Source: Muribaculaceae bacterium
GTDB lineage: Bacteria > Bacteroidota > Bacteroidia > Bacteroidales > Muribaculaceae
DNA length: 64,000 nucleotides
Direction of reading: 5' to 3'
NCBI GenBank assembly: GCA_017626045.1
Contig: JAGAJP010000066.1
Span: 1 to 64,000 of the forward strand
Of the stretch, positions 18,015 to 26,727 are shown one piece after another; position 1 is the stretch's first letter; each line of letters starts with the position of its first letter. A model generated the notes under the pieces. It worked only from the letters and a program-made list of their open reading frames with translations. It ran no database searches and was not told the origin of the DNA. The position numbers and the translations under genes are program-made.

Positions 18015-20669
18015 ATGGAAGCGACGGCGAAGAAGAGGTATGGAGGAGTCAGTGTATCTGCCACATATCTGGTTATCATAATTCTGTGTGTTTTCTACGG
18101 AAGCTCGGCATCTGCGCGTGTCGATGACGCGCTTTCACGTATCGACCGGCAGCGTGAGCTTTATCCCCAGGAGCGGCTTCACGCTGTCACGGACCGCGAT
18201 ATGTACTGCGCCGGCGACACTGTCTGGCTCCGGGTGTTCGTGACCGACGCCGCCACACTGCGGCAGACCACTGCGAGCCGCTACGCCTACGTCGAGCTTC
18301 GCAATCCCTTCGACGGAGTGAGCCGCCGAGTGAAAATCATGGAGCGTGATGGGGTATATGCCGGGTACGTTCCTCTCGCCGAAGACCTTCCGGAGGGAGA
18401 CTACACGCTTGTTGCATATACGGTCTATTCCGAGAACACGGGGAGCGACTACTTCTTCCGGAAGCCTCTCCGCGTCCTCGCGCCCTACAGCTCCCGATAC
18501 GCCATCGACACGGAGTTCACTCCGGCGGGAGACGGGGAGGTCCGCGGACGTTTCCGTCTGCGTTCGCTGAGTGGCGACAGGATGGACTACAACGTCATGT
18601 CGTGGGAGATGTCGGACGGCAGGCGACTCGAGATGCCGGACGCGACGAACGGGTTTGTCAGGAAGTTCAGCAGGTCGAAAGGAGAGAGAGTGGTGCTGGT
18701 GAAGTTCGGCGACTACGCGAGATATGTTCCGGTGGAGTATCCGGAGGGAAAGGCAGACATCCGGTTCTATCCGGAGGGCGGATGGCTGATAGCGGGGGAG
18801 CCGTGCACAGTGGCATTCAAGGCGACGGACCGCGACGGCAGGGGAGTGCCTGCGAGCGGCGTAGTCCGCGACGACACGGGGGCTGATGTCGCGCGGTTCT
18901 CCACACGCCACAAGGGCATGGGCACGTTCGATATGGTGCCGGAGGAGGGGCGTACCTACACCGCCGAGTACATCGGCCCCGACGGAGAGAGGCAGACAGC
19001 GGAGGTCGGGACAGCGAAGCCCGGGGCAGCGGCGCTTCGGTACGGAGAGACCGGTACGCGGAGCCTCTTCAGCGTGGCGGGCGGCGAGGGGATGGACCTG
19101 GAGCTGGTGGTTGCGAGCCGTGGCATAGGAGTCCTCGCGACACCGCTGTCCCATGATTCGCCGGTGTCGGTCGACAAGAGAAGCCTCGGCACCGGACTGT
19201 ATCAGGCGATGCTTGTGTCGCGCGGCGACAGCACTGTGGTCAGCGAGCGTCTGTTCTTCGTCGGAGCAGACAGGAAGACACCGGAAGTCGTGGAGGTGAG
19301 TCCCGACTCGACGAGGATAATGCTTAAGGCACCGGCGGGAACTGAGGGAGACTGTTGCGTTCGTATATTGGGACGGCGCGCGGGGTGGTCGGGAGTGTCC
19401 TCCGACATCCGGACCCAGCTGCTGCTTCAGAGCGAGCTGCGTGGGAGGATAGAGGACGCGGGCTACTATTTCCGTGAGGGGGACCGTGAGGCTCACAGGA
19501 ATCTTGATTTGCTGATGCTTGTCAACGGCTGGAGCCGCTACAACCTTCCTGAGGCGATACTCGGGAAGTATAGGGAGCCGGAGATACCGCTCGAGGTAGG
19601 ACAGGAGATTACGGGACAGGTACGCTCTCGCTGGCGTGGAAAGCCACTGGAGGGCATCATGGTGTGCGCGATCTCACCGAAGGCGGACTTCGGCACCTAC
19701 GCCGAGACAGACAGCGCGGGTATGTTCCGGATCAACGGCTTCGACCTTCCTGAGGACACTCCGTTCATCTTCAGGGCGATGAACGAGAAGGGAGGCAACG
19801 AGGGCAACTACGACATCTATGACGACCGGTTTCCGCAGGCAGAGGCGCTTACGCCCGAAAGAGACGGAATAGGCAGCGAGTCGGAAATCGCAGACTTCTT
19901 CAAGGGAAGCAAATGGATAATGCTCGACGAAATCAAGGTGCAGGCGTTCAAAAACGACGCGGAAGACATATACTCAGCATTATCATCATATTCTAAAAAA
20001 TCAGAAGATTTTGAAAGACAAGGTATAACGAGTATTGAGCAAGCAATAAGAGGCATATCAGGTATGATATGCAATGCCGGTAGATTGTTTTGGAGGAGAG
20101 ATCCAGTTGTGTATTATATAGACGGTACGTTATACGATCCACATGGTAAAATTAATGAATTTGGCATCAGCCGTTTTGCTAAGTCAATGAGAAGATATGA
20201 TGGCGGAAGATATATTCCGGTTACTTCACGCTCACCTCTTGCACGAAATGTGAATACACCTCTTCTTTCTGAAGTTGAGAGTATTGTGCCGTTTCATGTA
20301 ATTGATAGAATTGATTTCGTCAGACCCGAAAACAGTATAATATTAGGACGAGGGTACGGAGGTGGCGCTTTAGTCATTACTACAAAAAGCGGCGATAAGA
20401 TTAGTTGGAATCGTCAATTTGAGTTAAAAGACTATTTGCCTCTTGGATATCAACGATATAAAGAATATGTAAGTCCCCTCCTATCTTCAGAAGCAGTTGA
20501 AGATGAGCTTGATATGAATTCAACATTGCTTTGGCTTCCGTCAGTGAAATTCGACAAAAATGGAAAAGACTTGACTCTATCCATGCCTGTGACTAAAGAC
20601 TATACAATAGAAATTGAAGGATTGACGGATAATGATATTATACATAATATTGTCAGGCAACCTCTTTAA
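18015..20669 (+). CDS. Macroglobulin-like (MG2) surface protein with TonB-plug-like end
   Basis: 884 residues. A signal/anchor helix lies at about 16-35 (YLVIIILCVFYGSSASA). An MG2-type beta domain follows (LHAVTDRDMYCAGDTVWLRVFV, LPEGDYTLVAYT), then further beta domains (FYPEGGWLIAGEPC), then a carboxypeptidase-regulatory-like module (ITGQVRSRWRGKPLEGI). The C-terminal part resembles a TonB-receptor plug (IEQAIRGISGMICNAG, YYIDGTLYDP, GYGGGALVITTKSG) but has no following 22-strand barrel. Such plug-only proteins are common in Bacteroidales and of unknown function. Base composition drops abruptly from GC-rich to AT-rich at about 19975, inside the frame. The gene is monocistronic. Confidence 0.7.
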   Translation: MEATAKKRYGGVSVSATYLVIIILCVFYGSSASARVDDALSRIDRQRELYPQERLHAVTDRDMYCAGDTVWLRVFVTDAATLRQTTASRYAYVELRNPFDGVSRRVKIMERDGVYAGYVPLAEDLPEGDYTLVAYTVYSENTGSDYFFRKPLRVLAPYSSRYAIDTEFTPAGDGEVRGRFRLRSLSGDRMDYNVMSWEMSDGRRLEMPDATNGFVRKFSRSKGERVVLVKFGDYARYVPVEYPEGKADIRFYPEGGWLIAGEPCTVAFKATDRDGRGVPASGVVRDDTGADVARFSTRHKGMGTFDMVPEEGRTYTAEYIGPDGERQTAEVGTAKPGAAALRYGETGTRSLFSVAGGEGMDLELVVASRGIGVLATPLSHDSPVSVDKRSLGTGLYQAMLVSRGDSTVVSERLFFVGADRKTPEVVEVSPDSTRIMLKAPAGTEGDCCVRILGRRAGWSGVSSDIRTQLLLQSELRGRIEDAGYYFREGDREAHRNLDLLMLVNGWSRYNLPEAILGKYREPEIPLEVGQEITGQVRSRWRGKPLEGIMVCAISPKADFGTYAETDSAGMFRINGFDLPEDTPFIFRAMNEKGGNEGNYDIYDDRFPQAEALTPERDGIGSESEIADFFKGSKWIMLDEIKVQAFKNDAEDIYSALSSYSKKSEDFERQGITSIEQAIRGISGMICNAGRLFWRRDPVVYYIDGTLYDPHGKINEFGISRFAKSMRRYDGGRYIPVTSRSPLARNVNTPLLSEVESIVPFHVIDRIDFVRPENSIILGRGYGGGALVITTKSGDKISWNRQFELKDYLPLGYQRYKEYVSPLLSSEAVEDELDMNSTLLWLPSVKFDKNGKDLTLSMPVTKDYTIEIEGLTDNDIIHNIVRQPL

Positions 20670-20738
20670 GGATGCCTGAAAGTTTGCAGTTTAAGTAGGC
20701 CCCATCTCAAAAAATCGTGGCTTCAAGGCCTTTTAATT

Positions 20739-20768
20739 TTGAGTCTTCGTTTTTTAATGTTAATTTTG
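20739..20768 (+). promoter_or_regulatory. Bacteroidota-type promoter for the aldo/keto reductase
   Basis: TTG at 20739-20741 (in TTTTG), 19 bases, then TAATTTTG at 20761-20768, a perfect match. It lies 68 bases before the ATG at 20837. A ctcaaaa...ttttgag inverted pair (20705-20743) overlaps the -33 site and may be the end signal of the previous gene. Confidence 0.65.
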
Positions 20769-20836
20769 TGGAGGATATGTGTGGATTTTGAAAACTTGAA
20801 GCACAAAACTTAAAACCTAAAACTTAGAAAACTTTC

Positions 20837-21853
20837 ATGATTGAGGATATTTATAAGGCGGATGCCGGACGCTATGAGGCGGGGATGGAGTATAGGAGAT
20901 GCGGAAGAAGCGGTGTACTGCTGCCTGCGTTGTCTTTGGGATTCTGGCATAATTTCGGCGAGACGGCGCCTTTGGAGCGCAGCAAGGAGATTATGCGTTT
21001 CGCTTTCGATAAGGGTATAACGTCGTTTGATCTGGCAAACAATTACGGACCCGGCTACGGCACTGCGGAGGAAACTTTCGGTTATGTATTCGAAAAATCG
21101 TTCCGGCCATATCGCGACGAGATGTTTGTCGCGTCCAAGGCTGGATACGACATGTGGCCCGGGCCTTACGGCAACTGGGGTTCGCGGAAGTATCTCATGG
21201 CTTCGGTTGACCAGAGTCTGCGGCGCACGAAACTCGATTACTTCGATGTCTTCTACAGTCACAGGTATGATCCGGAGACTCCTCTTGAGGAGACCCTACA
21301 GGCTCTGGTGGACATTGTCAGAAACGGCAAAGCTCTATACATAGGAATTTCAAGGTGGCCGGAAAACGCACTCCGTTTTGCACTGGATTATCTTCGCTCT
21401 CACGACACTCCCTGTCTTCTGTATCAGGAACGGCTCAATATGCTCGACCGGAGAATAGAAAAAAACGGGATGCTAAAGACCGTTTCGGAAGGGGGAGCGG
21501 GCTTCATAGGTTTCTCGCCACTCGCGCAAGGAATCCTGACCGGCAGATACCTTCACGGTATACCGGAAGGCTCAAGGGCTATGCAGGATAAGTTTCTCAA
21601 GACATCGCAGATCAGCGACGACCTTCTGAAGAATATATCGCTGCTTAACGCGATGGCGGAAAGAAGAGGACAGACTCTCGCCCGGATGGCGCTGTCGTGG
21701 GTATTGGCTCACCCGGGCGTGACGTCCGTAATTGTGGGATGCAGCAGCGTCGCGCAACTTACCGACTCCCTCAAGGCTCTCGAGCATAAGGAGTTCTCCG
21801 ATACTGAACTTAAGGAAATAGACGAAATCTCCTCACGAATCAATTTCTATTGA
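20837..21853 (+). CDS. Aldo/keto reductase (YghZ-like)
   Basis: 338 residues, a complete TIM-barrel reductase. The catalytic tetrad is visible: Asp and Tyr in FDLANNYGPGYG, Lys in VASKAGYDMWPGPYG and His in FYSHRYDP. The NADP(H) end motif SVIVGCSSVAQLTDSL is near residue 295. The segment GNWGSRKYL and overall length match the YghZ group, which reduces L-glyceraldehyde 3-phosphate and methylglyoxal; the true substrate here is unknown. The gene is single, with its own promoter, and convergent to fmt. Confidence 0.88.
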   Translation: MIEDIYKADAGRYEAGMEYRRCGRSGVLLPALSLGFWHNFGETAPLERSKEIMRFAFDKGITSFDLANNYGPGYGTAEETFGYVFEKSFRPYRDEMFVASKAGYDMWPGPYGNWGSRKYLMASVDQSLRRTKLDYFDVFYSHRYDPETPLEETLQALVDIVRNGKALYIGISRWPENALRFALDYLRSHDTPCLLYQERLNMLDRRIEKNGMLKTVSEGGAGFIGFSPLAQGILTGRYLHGIPEGSRAMQDKFLKTSQISDDLLKNISLLNAMAERRGQTLARMALSWVLAHPGVTSVIVGCSSVAQLTDSLKALEHKEFSDTELKEIDEISSRINFY

Positions 21854-21873
21854 TCTCTTCTAAGGAACTCCCT

Positions 21874-22824
21874 CTATAGATTGATTTTTACCGGATGGTA
21901 GCCGCGTAGGAACGCCGCGGTTTCCATCCGTTTTTTTCCGGCAGGCTGTAGCGAGAGAATCTCCAGCCAGCAGTCTGACGTGGCGGCAAACAGTCTTTCT
22001 CCGTCAACTTTTATAGTGCCGGGAGCGTTCTCTTCGCATGGCATTCCCGTGATGCCAGTAGCGTATATCTTGCTTTCCAGGTCCTTCCCGGATTCGTCAT
22101 GAATCACTGTCCATGCGGCGGGATAAGGACTCAGTCCCCTCACATGGTTGTGGACTTCCACTGCAGTCCTTTGCCAGTCTATGCGGCAGTCTTCCTTGAA
22201 GATCTTGGGAGCCGGTATGAACTCCCCCTCAGGCTGAGGCATTGTCTTCAGGTCTCCCTTCAGTATTTCGTTTACTGTCTCTACAACCATTCCCGCACCG
22301 AGATGCATTAGTTTGTCGTGAACGTCGCCCACATTTTCATCAGGCAGGATCTCGACCTTGCGCTGCATTATTATCTCGCCCGTGTCTATCTCATGCCTGA
22401 GGAAGAAGGTGGTGACTCCGGTCTCCGTGTCGCCGTTCATCACCGCGCGGTTGATGGGAGCGGCGCCACGGTATCGCGGCAACAGCGAGGCGTGAAGGTT
22501 GAATGTGCCCAGTCGCGGCATCTGCCACACCTCGCGGGGCAGCATACGGAACGCTATCACGATAAACAGGTCGGCATCGCATTCCCTCAGTTGAGCGAGG
22601 AATTCCGGTGATTTCAGTTTTTCAGGCTGCATAACGCGCAGACCTTTCTCGACGGCAAACCGTTTCACATCACTCTCATACATCTTATGTCCGCGTCCGG
22701 CCGCCTTGTCGGGCATCGTCACCACGCCCGTGATGTTGAAACCGTTGTCGAGAAGCGCGGCGAGGCTCTCCACCGCAAATTCGGGTGTGCCGAAAAATAC
22801 TATCCTGAGGTCTTTCTTGTCCAT
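21874..22824 (-). CDS. fmt: Methionyl-tRNA formyltransferase
   Basis: 316 residues. The N-terminal formyl-transfer domain has FFGTPEFAVESLAAL and the active-site region FNLHASLLPRYRGAAPINRAV (kept below by its parts HASLLP and RGAAP), with DTGEI further on. The C-terminal OB-like domain has GLSPYPAAWT. It formylates initiator Met-tRNA. It is the last gene of nadE-tsaC-sugar transferase-CLC-fmt, 24 bases after the channel gene; CLC next to fmt is a familiar Bacteroidota arrangement. Confidence 0.95.
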   Translation of the reverse strand: MDKKDLRIVFFGTPEFAVESLAALLDNGFNITGVVTMPDKAAGRGHKMYESDVKRFAVEKGLRVMQPEKLKSPEFLAQLRECDADLFIVIAFRMLPREVWQMPRLGTFNLHASLLPRYRGAAPINRAVMNGDTETGVTTFFLRHEIDTGEIIMQRKVEILPDENVGDVHDKLMHLGAGMVVETVNEILKGDLKTMPQPEGEFIPAPKIFKEDCRIDWQRTAVEVHNHVRGLSPYPAAWTVIHDESGKDLESKIYATGITGMPCEENAPGTIKVDGERLFAATSDCWLEILSLQPAGKKRMETAAFLRGYHPVKINL

Positions 22825-22848
22825 AGTTCAATATTGTCAGCCGGCGTG

Positions 22849-24648
22849 TCAGTCATCTGCATAGTGCTTCAGCACACGACGGTAGGAGTTGAATATCTTT
22901 GATTTGGAAACGAATCCAACGTATTTTCCATTGTCCACCACCGGGAGGTTCCACGCTCCTGTCTGGTCGAAAGTGTTCATCACCTTGTCCATAGAGTCCG
23001 AAACATCTATTCTCGCCGGGGGCATCGCCATAAATCGACTCACGTGCATCTTGCGGTAGAGGTCTGGCCGGAACATGATGTTTCTGATGTCGTCGAGAAG
23101 CACCACTCCCTTCAGCATACCGTCTGCGTCGGTCACGGGATATAGGTTGCGGTTGCACTGCGAGATAACCTCCACCATCTGCTTGAGGTTCATCTCGGGA
23201 TGCACTTCGATGAAATCCTTCTCTATCACATTGTCGATCTTCAATAGGGTGAGTACAGTCCGGTCTTTCTCATGCGTTATGAGGTCACCTTTCTCGGCGA
23301 GACGCATGGTATATATGCTGTAAGGCTCGAATGCCCTTATGGTCATGAACGAGAGGGTCGAAACTATGAGAAGGGGGAGAAAGAGATTGTAGCCGCCGGT
23401 CATCTCGGCGGTGAGGAATATCGCCATAAGCGGGGCGTGCATCACTCCGCTCATCACTCCTGCCATACCCATCAGTGAGAAATTCTTCTGGCTCAGTTCC
23501 ACACCGAAGTCGAGAAGGTTGAATACGTATGCAAACAGGAAGCCGGTCATGGCGCCCACGAAGAGGGACGGCGCGAAAGTGCCGCCCACGCCTCCCGCGG
23601 CGTTGGTGGCGGTGGTAGCGAATACCTTGGTGAGAATCAGGCATGCCACGAATATGGTGATGGACCAGGGATTGATGCGGTCGCCATAGAAGATGGAGCC
23701 GTCAAGAATCCCCTGCGTGTTGCCGTCGAGCAGAGTGTTGATGGCATCGTAGCCTTCGCCGTATAGCGGAGGAAAAACGAAAATCAGTCCCGCGAGTATC
23801 ATGCCTCCCGCCGAGATCTTTATCCAGCGGCTCTTGAAACTGCCGAACCATTTTTCGAGCATGAACATGGCGCGGGTGAAGTAAAGGCTCACGAAACCGC
23901 ACAGCACTCCCAATAGGATGGTGAAGGGAATGCGGTTGGTCTGGAATGCCTCGCTCTGCGAGAAGAAGAATTCGGCGCCATAGCCTTCAAGCACATACGC
24001 CACTGTGGCTCCCGAGATGGACGAGATCAGCAGAGGCATCACTGTGGCGCCGGTGAGGTCGATCATCAGCACCTCGAGTGTGAATAGCATACCGGCTATC
24101 GGCGCACGGAATATTCCTGCGATGCCCGCCGCGGCGCCACATCCCACAAGCAGCATCAGTATGCGGGGCGACAGCCGGAACGCCTGACCTATGTTGGAGC
24201 CGATGGCGGCTCCGGTGTAGACGATAGGACCCTCGGCTCCGACAGAACCTCCGAATCCGATGGTCACAGCCGACCCGACCAACGATGCGTACATGTGCTT
24301 CTTCTTAAGCCGCGACTTGCGGCGCGATATGGCATACAGCACTTTGGTGACTCCGTGGCTTACGTTGTCTTTCACCACATACTTGATGAAAATAGTGACG
24401 ATTATTATGCCCACAACGGGATATACGAGGTTCAGCCAATTTTCTGTTGTTTCGCTGAAGTGGGAGGTAAGGATATGCGCGATGGTGTGAATCAGAAATT
24501 TGAGCAGCTGTGCCGCAAAACCGCATATCACTCCCACCACCAGGGCGAGGATTATCAGGAAATTCCTCTCCTTGATGTGCCGTTCGCGCCAGCTCACCAC
24601 GTCTGCCCACCATTCGGTGAATCTGTTATGTGTCTCTTTATATGCCAA
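22849..24648 (-). CDS. CLC-family chloride channel or transporter with CBS pair
   Basis: 599 residues with about ten membrane helices, then two CBS domains (about 450-590; DFIEVHPEMNLKQMVEVI, PPARIDVSDSMDKV). The gating glutamate is in GSVGAEGPIVYTG, and the GxFxP motif is GGTFAPSLFVGA. The usual GSGIP loop is replaced by VSHGV. In LFTLEVLMID the position of the internal proton glutamate of exchangers (second Glu of IIEE in the E. coli protein) is Val, as in animal channels. A TTG at 24648 is the likely start; no ATG fits and a stop lies two codons upstream. CBS domains suggest nucleotide control. Confidence 0.9.
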   Translation of the reverse strand: MAYKETHNRFTEWWADVVSWRERHIKERNFLIILALVVGVICGFAAQLLKFLIHTIAHILTSHFSETTENWLNLVYPVVGIIIVTIFIKYVVKDNVSHGVTKVLYAISRRKSRLKKKHMYASLVGSAVTIGFGGSVGAEGPIVYTGAAIGSNIGQAFRLSPRILMLLVGCGAAAGIAGIFRAPIAGMLFTLEVLMIDLTGATVMPLLISSISGATVAYVLEGYGAEFFFSQSEAFQTNRIPFTILLGVLCGFVSLYFTRAMFMLEKWFGSFKSRWIKISAGGMILAGLIFVFPPLYGEGYDAINTLLDGNTQGILDGSIFYGDRINPWSITIFVACLILTKVFATTATNAAGGVGGTFAPSLFVGAMTGFLFAYVFNLLDFGVELSQKNFSLMGMAGVMSGVMHAPLMAIFLTAEMTGGYNLFLPLLIVSTLSFMTIRAFEPYSIYTMRLAEKGDLITHEKDRTVLTLLKIDNVIEKDFIEVHPEMNLKQMVEVISQCNRNLYPVTDADGMLKGVVLLDDIRNIMFRPDLYRKMHVSRFMAMPPARIDVSDSMDKVMNTFDQTGAWNLPVVDNGKYVGFVSKSKIFNSYRRVLKHYADD

Positions 24649-24679
24649 AATTCAATATATTAGTCAATAAAAAACCAAT

Positions 24680-26101
24680 CTACTTCCCCCTCCCCTCCAA
24701 AATAGTAAGCACAGTATAAAGCATGATCTTCAGGTCTACGAGAATCGACATATTGGAAATGTAAAGCATGTCGAATTTCGAACGTTCCACCATCTCGTCG
24801 ACAGTGGACGCATACCCGTATTGCACCATGCCCCATGAAGTGATGCCCGGTCTTGTCTGATACAGGAGTGTATAGTATGGAGCCTTTCGCATGATACGGC
24901 TGATGTAGAACTGCCGTTCAGGACGGGGCCCTACAATACTCATGTCTCCTTTCAGCACATTGTAGAACTGCGGGAGCTCGTCAAGCCGGTATTTCCGCAT
25001 AATCCTGCCCGCCGCTGTCACTCTCGGGTCATTGTCGCCGCACAGCTGCGGGCCTTCAGCCTCCGCGTCAGTGCGCATGGTCCTGAATTTGATTATGTCG
25101 AAAGGCTTCTGATGCAGTCCTATTCTTTCCTGACGGTAGAAGACAGGTCCCGGCGAGTCCAGCTTCACCCACAGTGCGAGAGCCAAGTATACAGGACTCA
25201 ATGCAATAAGCGTCAGTATACTTGCGGTCACGTCGAAGGCCCGCTTGATATTTAGTTCCGACTCGCCCATGCTCGAATGGGTGAGGTCTACGAGCGGCTG
25301 TCCGTAGATGTCACGGAGCTTTATCGACGAGGTCATGAAGTTCATAGTCTCGGGAGTCAGTTTTATGGGTATTCCGAGCGGAAACAGTCTGTAGGCCAGT
25401 TCGAGCACCTTGTCCTCTTCCGACTTTTCCGGCGCAAGAACAATCTGGTCCACCGCCCGCGACCTGCATATCTCCTCGATGTCGTCAAGGTCCCAAGCCT
25501 CATGGTCGGCGTCATGTTCCCCAGGAATAGAGAAGAATCCCTCGATGCAGTGACCCATGGTAGACTTGCTGTTTTCGAGTTTCCTCGCCATTCGCCGGGC
25601 TTTCGGGGAGTTCCCGACAACCACGGTGCTGTACAGCCATTCCCGTTTTTTGAAATGCCGTATCTGCTTGTTGATCATTATCAGTCGGCCTGTGGCGGTG
25701 CCGACGAAGAATATCAGGAATATCATCAGCAACTGCAGGATATTCTCTTCGATGTCTGCCGCCTGGTCGTTGGTCAGAAGGCAGAAATGGATGAGTATGG
25801 TGCTGACGCAGGACACGGCGGCTGTGTTGAGAAGTTCTCCAAACCGCGACTTCCCGAATGGACGGTTGTAGAATCCGGAGAGCAAGTAAAGGCCGAGAAG
25901 AAGCACCGGAATGAAAGCCTGCTCTGCACAGATCTTAGGCTGGGTCAAGTAATCCGCCACATACTGCAACGAATGGCTTGCCTCCGGCTGCACGAGGCAT
26001 CTGAGGATGTTGAAGAGCACGAACGATATGTTGGCGGTAATCCAGTCCGTCAACACGAGCTTCGCGCGCTCCGTTTTCTTAGATGCCATGCGTCCTTTCA
26101 T
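24680..26101 (-). CDS. Polyprenyl-phosphate sugar-1-phosphate transferase
   Basis: 473 residues of the WbaP/exopolysaccharide type. Four membrane helices are in the first 150 residues (for example AFIPVLLLGLYLLSGF and LLMIFLIFFVGTATG). A soluble CoA-binding-like domain follows. After a re-entrant helix (ILTLIALSPVYLALALWV) comes the catalytic domain with SPGPVFYRQERIG, KFRTMR, LRKYRLDELPQF-like KYRLDELPQFYNVLKG and GPRPER. It moves a sugar phosphate to undecaprenyl phosphate, starting capsule or exopolysaccharide units. Its ATG overlaps the tsaC stop (ATGA). It is unusual that this accessory gene sits between tsaC and CLC; no other glycan genes adjoin. Confidence 0.88.
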   Translation of the reverse strand: MKGRMASKKTERAKLVLTDWITANISFVLFNILRCLVQPEASHSLQYVADYLTQPKICAEQAFIPVLLLGLYLLSGFYNRPFGKSRFGELLNTAAVSCVSTILIHFCLLTNDQAADIEENILQLLMIFLIFFVGTATGRLIMINKQIRHFKKREWLYSTVVVGNSPKARRMARKLENSKSTMGHCIEGFFSIPGEHDADHEAWDLDDIEEICRSRAVDQIVLAPEKSEEDKVLELAYRLFPLGIPIKLTPETMNFMTSSIKLRDIYGQPLVDLTHSSMGESELNIKRAFDVTASILTLIALSPVYLALALWVKLDSPGPVFYRQERIGLHQKPFDIIKFRTMRTDAEAEGPQLCGDNDPRVTAAGRIMRKYRLDELPQFYNVLKGDMSIVGPRPERQFYISRIMRKAPYYTLLYQTRPGITSWGMVQYGYASTVDEMVERSKFDMLYISNMSILVDLKIMLYTVLTILEGRGK

Positions 26102-26727
26102 CTTATCACCTTCACAATGTTGCCTTTCGTAATCTTGATTATATTGCTGGGAGATGCCTTACGGCGGTCTTCGCGCCGGTAGCGGCAGACGTAGTCCACT
26201 CCCTCCTTGATCTCGTCATCGATCTCGTCGAAAGTAGCCGGCGCCGGATGTCCGCTGATGTTGGCGGAGGTGGACACCACCGGCCCTCTCATTCGTTCGC
26301 AAAGTGCGCGGCTGAAACTTTCTCCGGTGATGCGTATGCCGAGGCTGCCGTCGTCTGCCGTCAGGTTTTCGGCTACCCCTTTCGCGTTGTCATACACGAT
26401 GGTCATCGGGTTTACAGCGGCGTCGATCAGTTGCCAGGCTATCTCCGGCACTTCCTCCACGGTGCGCTGCAGCATGCCTTCCGAGCTCACGAGCGCGAGC
26501 ATCGACTTTGAGTCAGCTCTCTGCTTGAGTTTGAAGATGCGGTCGATAGCTTCGGCGTTGCGGGCGTCGCAGCCTATGCCCCATACGGTGTCGGTGGGGT
26601 AGAGGATGATGCCTCCGTCTCTCATCACCTTCACCGCCTCCCTGAGGTCGTCTTCGTCATATCTTCCGAATGAAGGTCTCTCCACGGGATTATTCTCCCT
26701 TTCAGTATTTCTTTCCCTCTCCTTCAT
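26098..26727 (-). CDS. tsaC: L-threonylcarbamoyladenylate synthase
   Basis: 209 residues, YrdC/Sua5 fold: GGIILYPTDTVWGIGCDA, FKLKQRADSKSM, SLGIRITG and GPVVSTSANISG are all present. It makes threonylcarbamoyl-AMP for the t6A37 modification of tRNAs; its partner TsaD is encoded at 30470-31486. There is no C-terminal Sua5 domain. The N-terminus has about 20 extra charged residues. It overlaps nadE by four bases and the next gene by four bases. Confidence 0.92.
   Translation of the reverse strand: MKERERNTERENNPVERPSFGRYDEDDLREAVKVMRDGGIILYPTDTVWGIGCDARNAEAIDRIFKLKQRADSKSMLALVSSEGMLQRTVEEVPEIAWQLIDAAVNPMTIVYDNAKGVAENLTADDGSLGIRITGESFSRALCERMRGPVVSTSANISGHPAPATFDEIDDEIKEGVDYVCRYRREDRRKASPSNIIKITKGNIVKVIR

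Noticed and set aside
18135..19496. A 453-residue open frame on the minus strand opposite the MG2 protein gene
   Set aside because: It exists because the GC-rich gene on the plus strand avoids stops in the mirror frame. It is rich in His, Arg and Ser, has no recognisable motif, and ends where the composition of the real gene changes.
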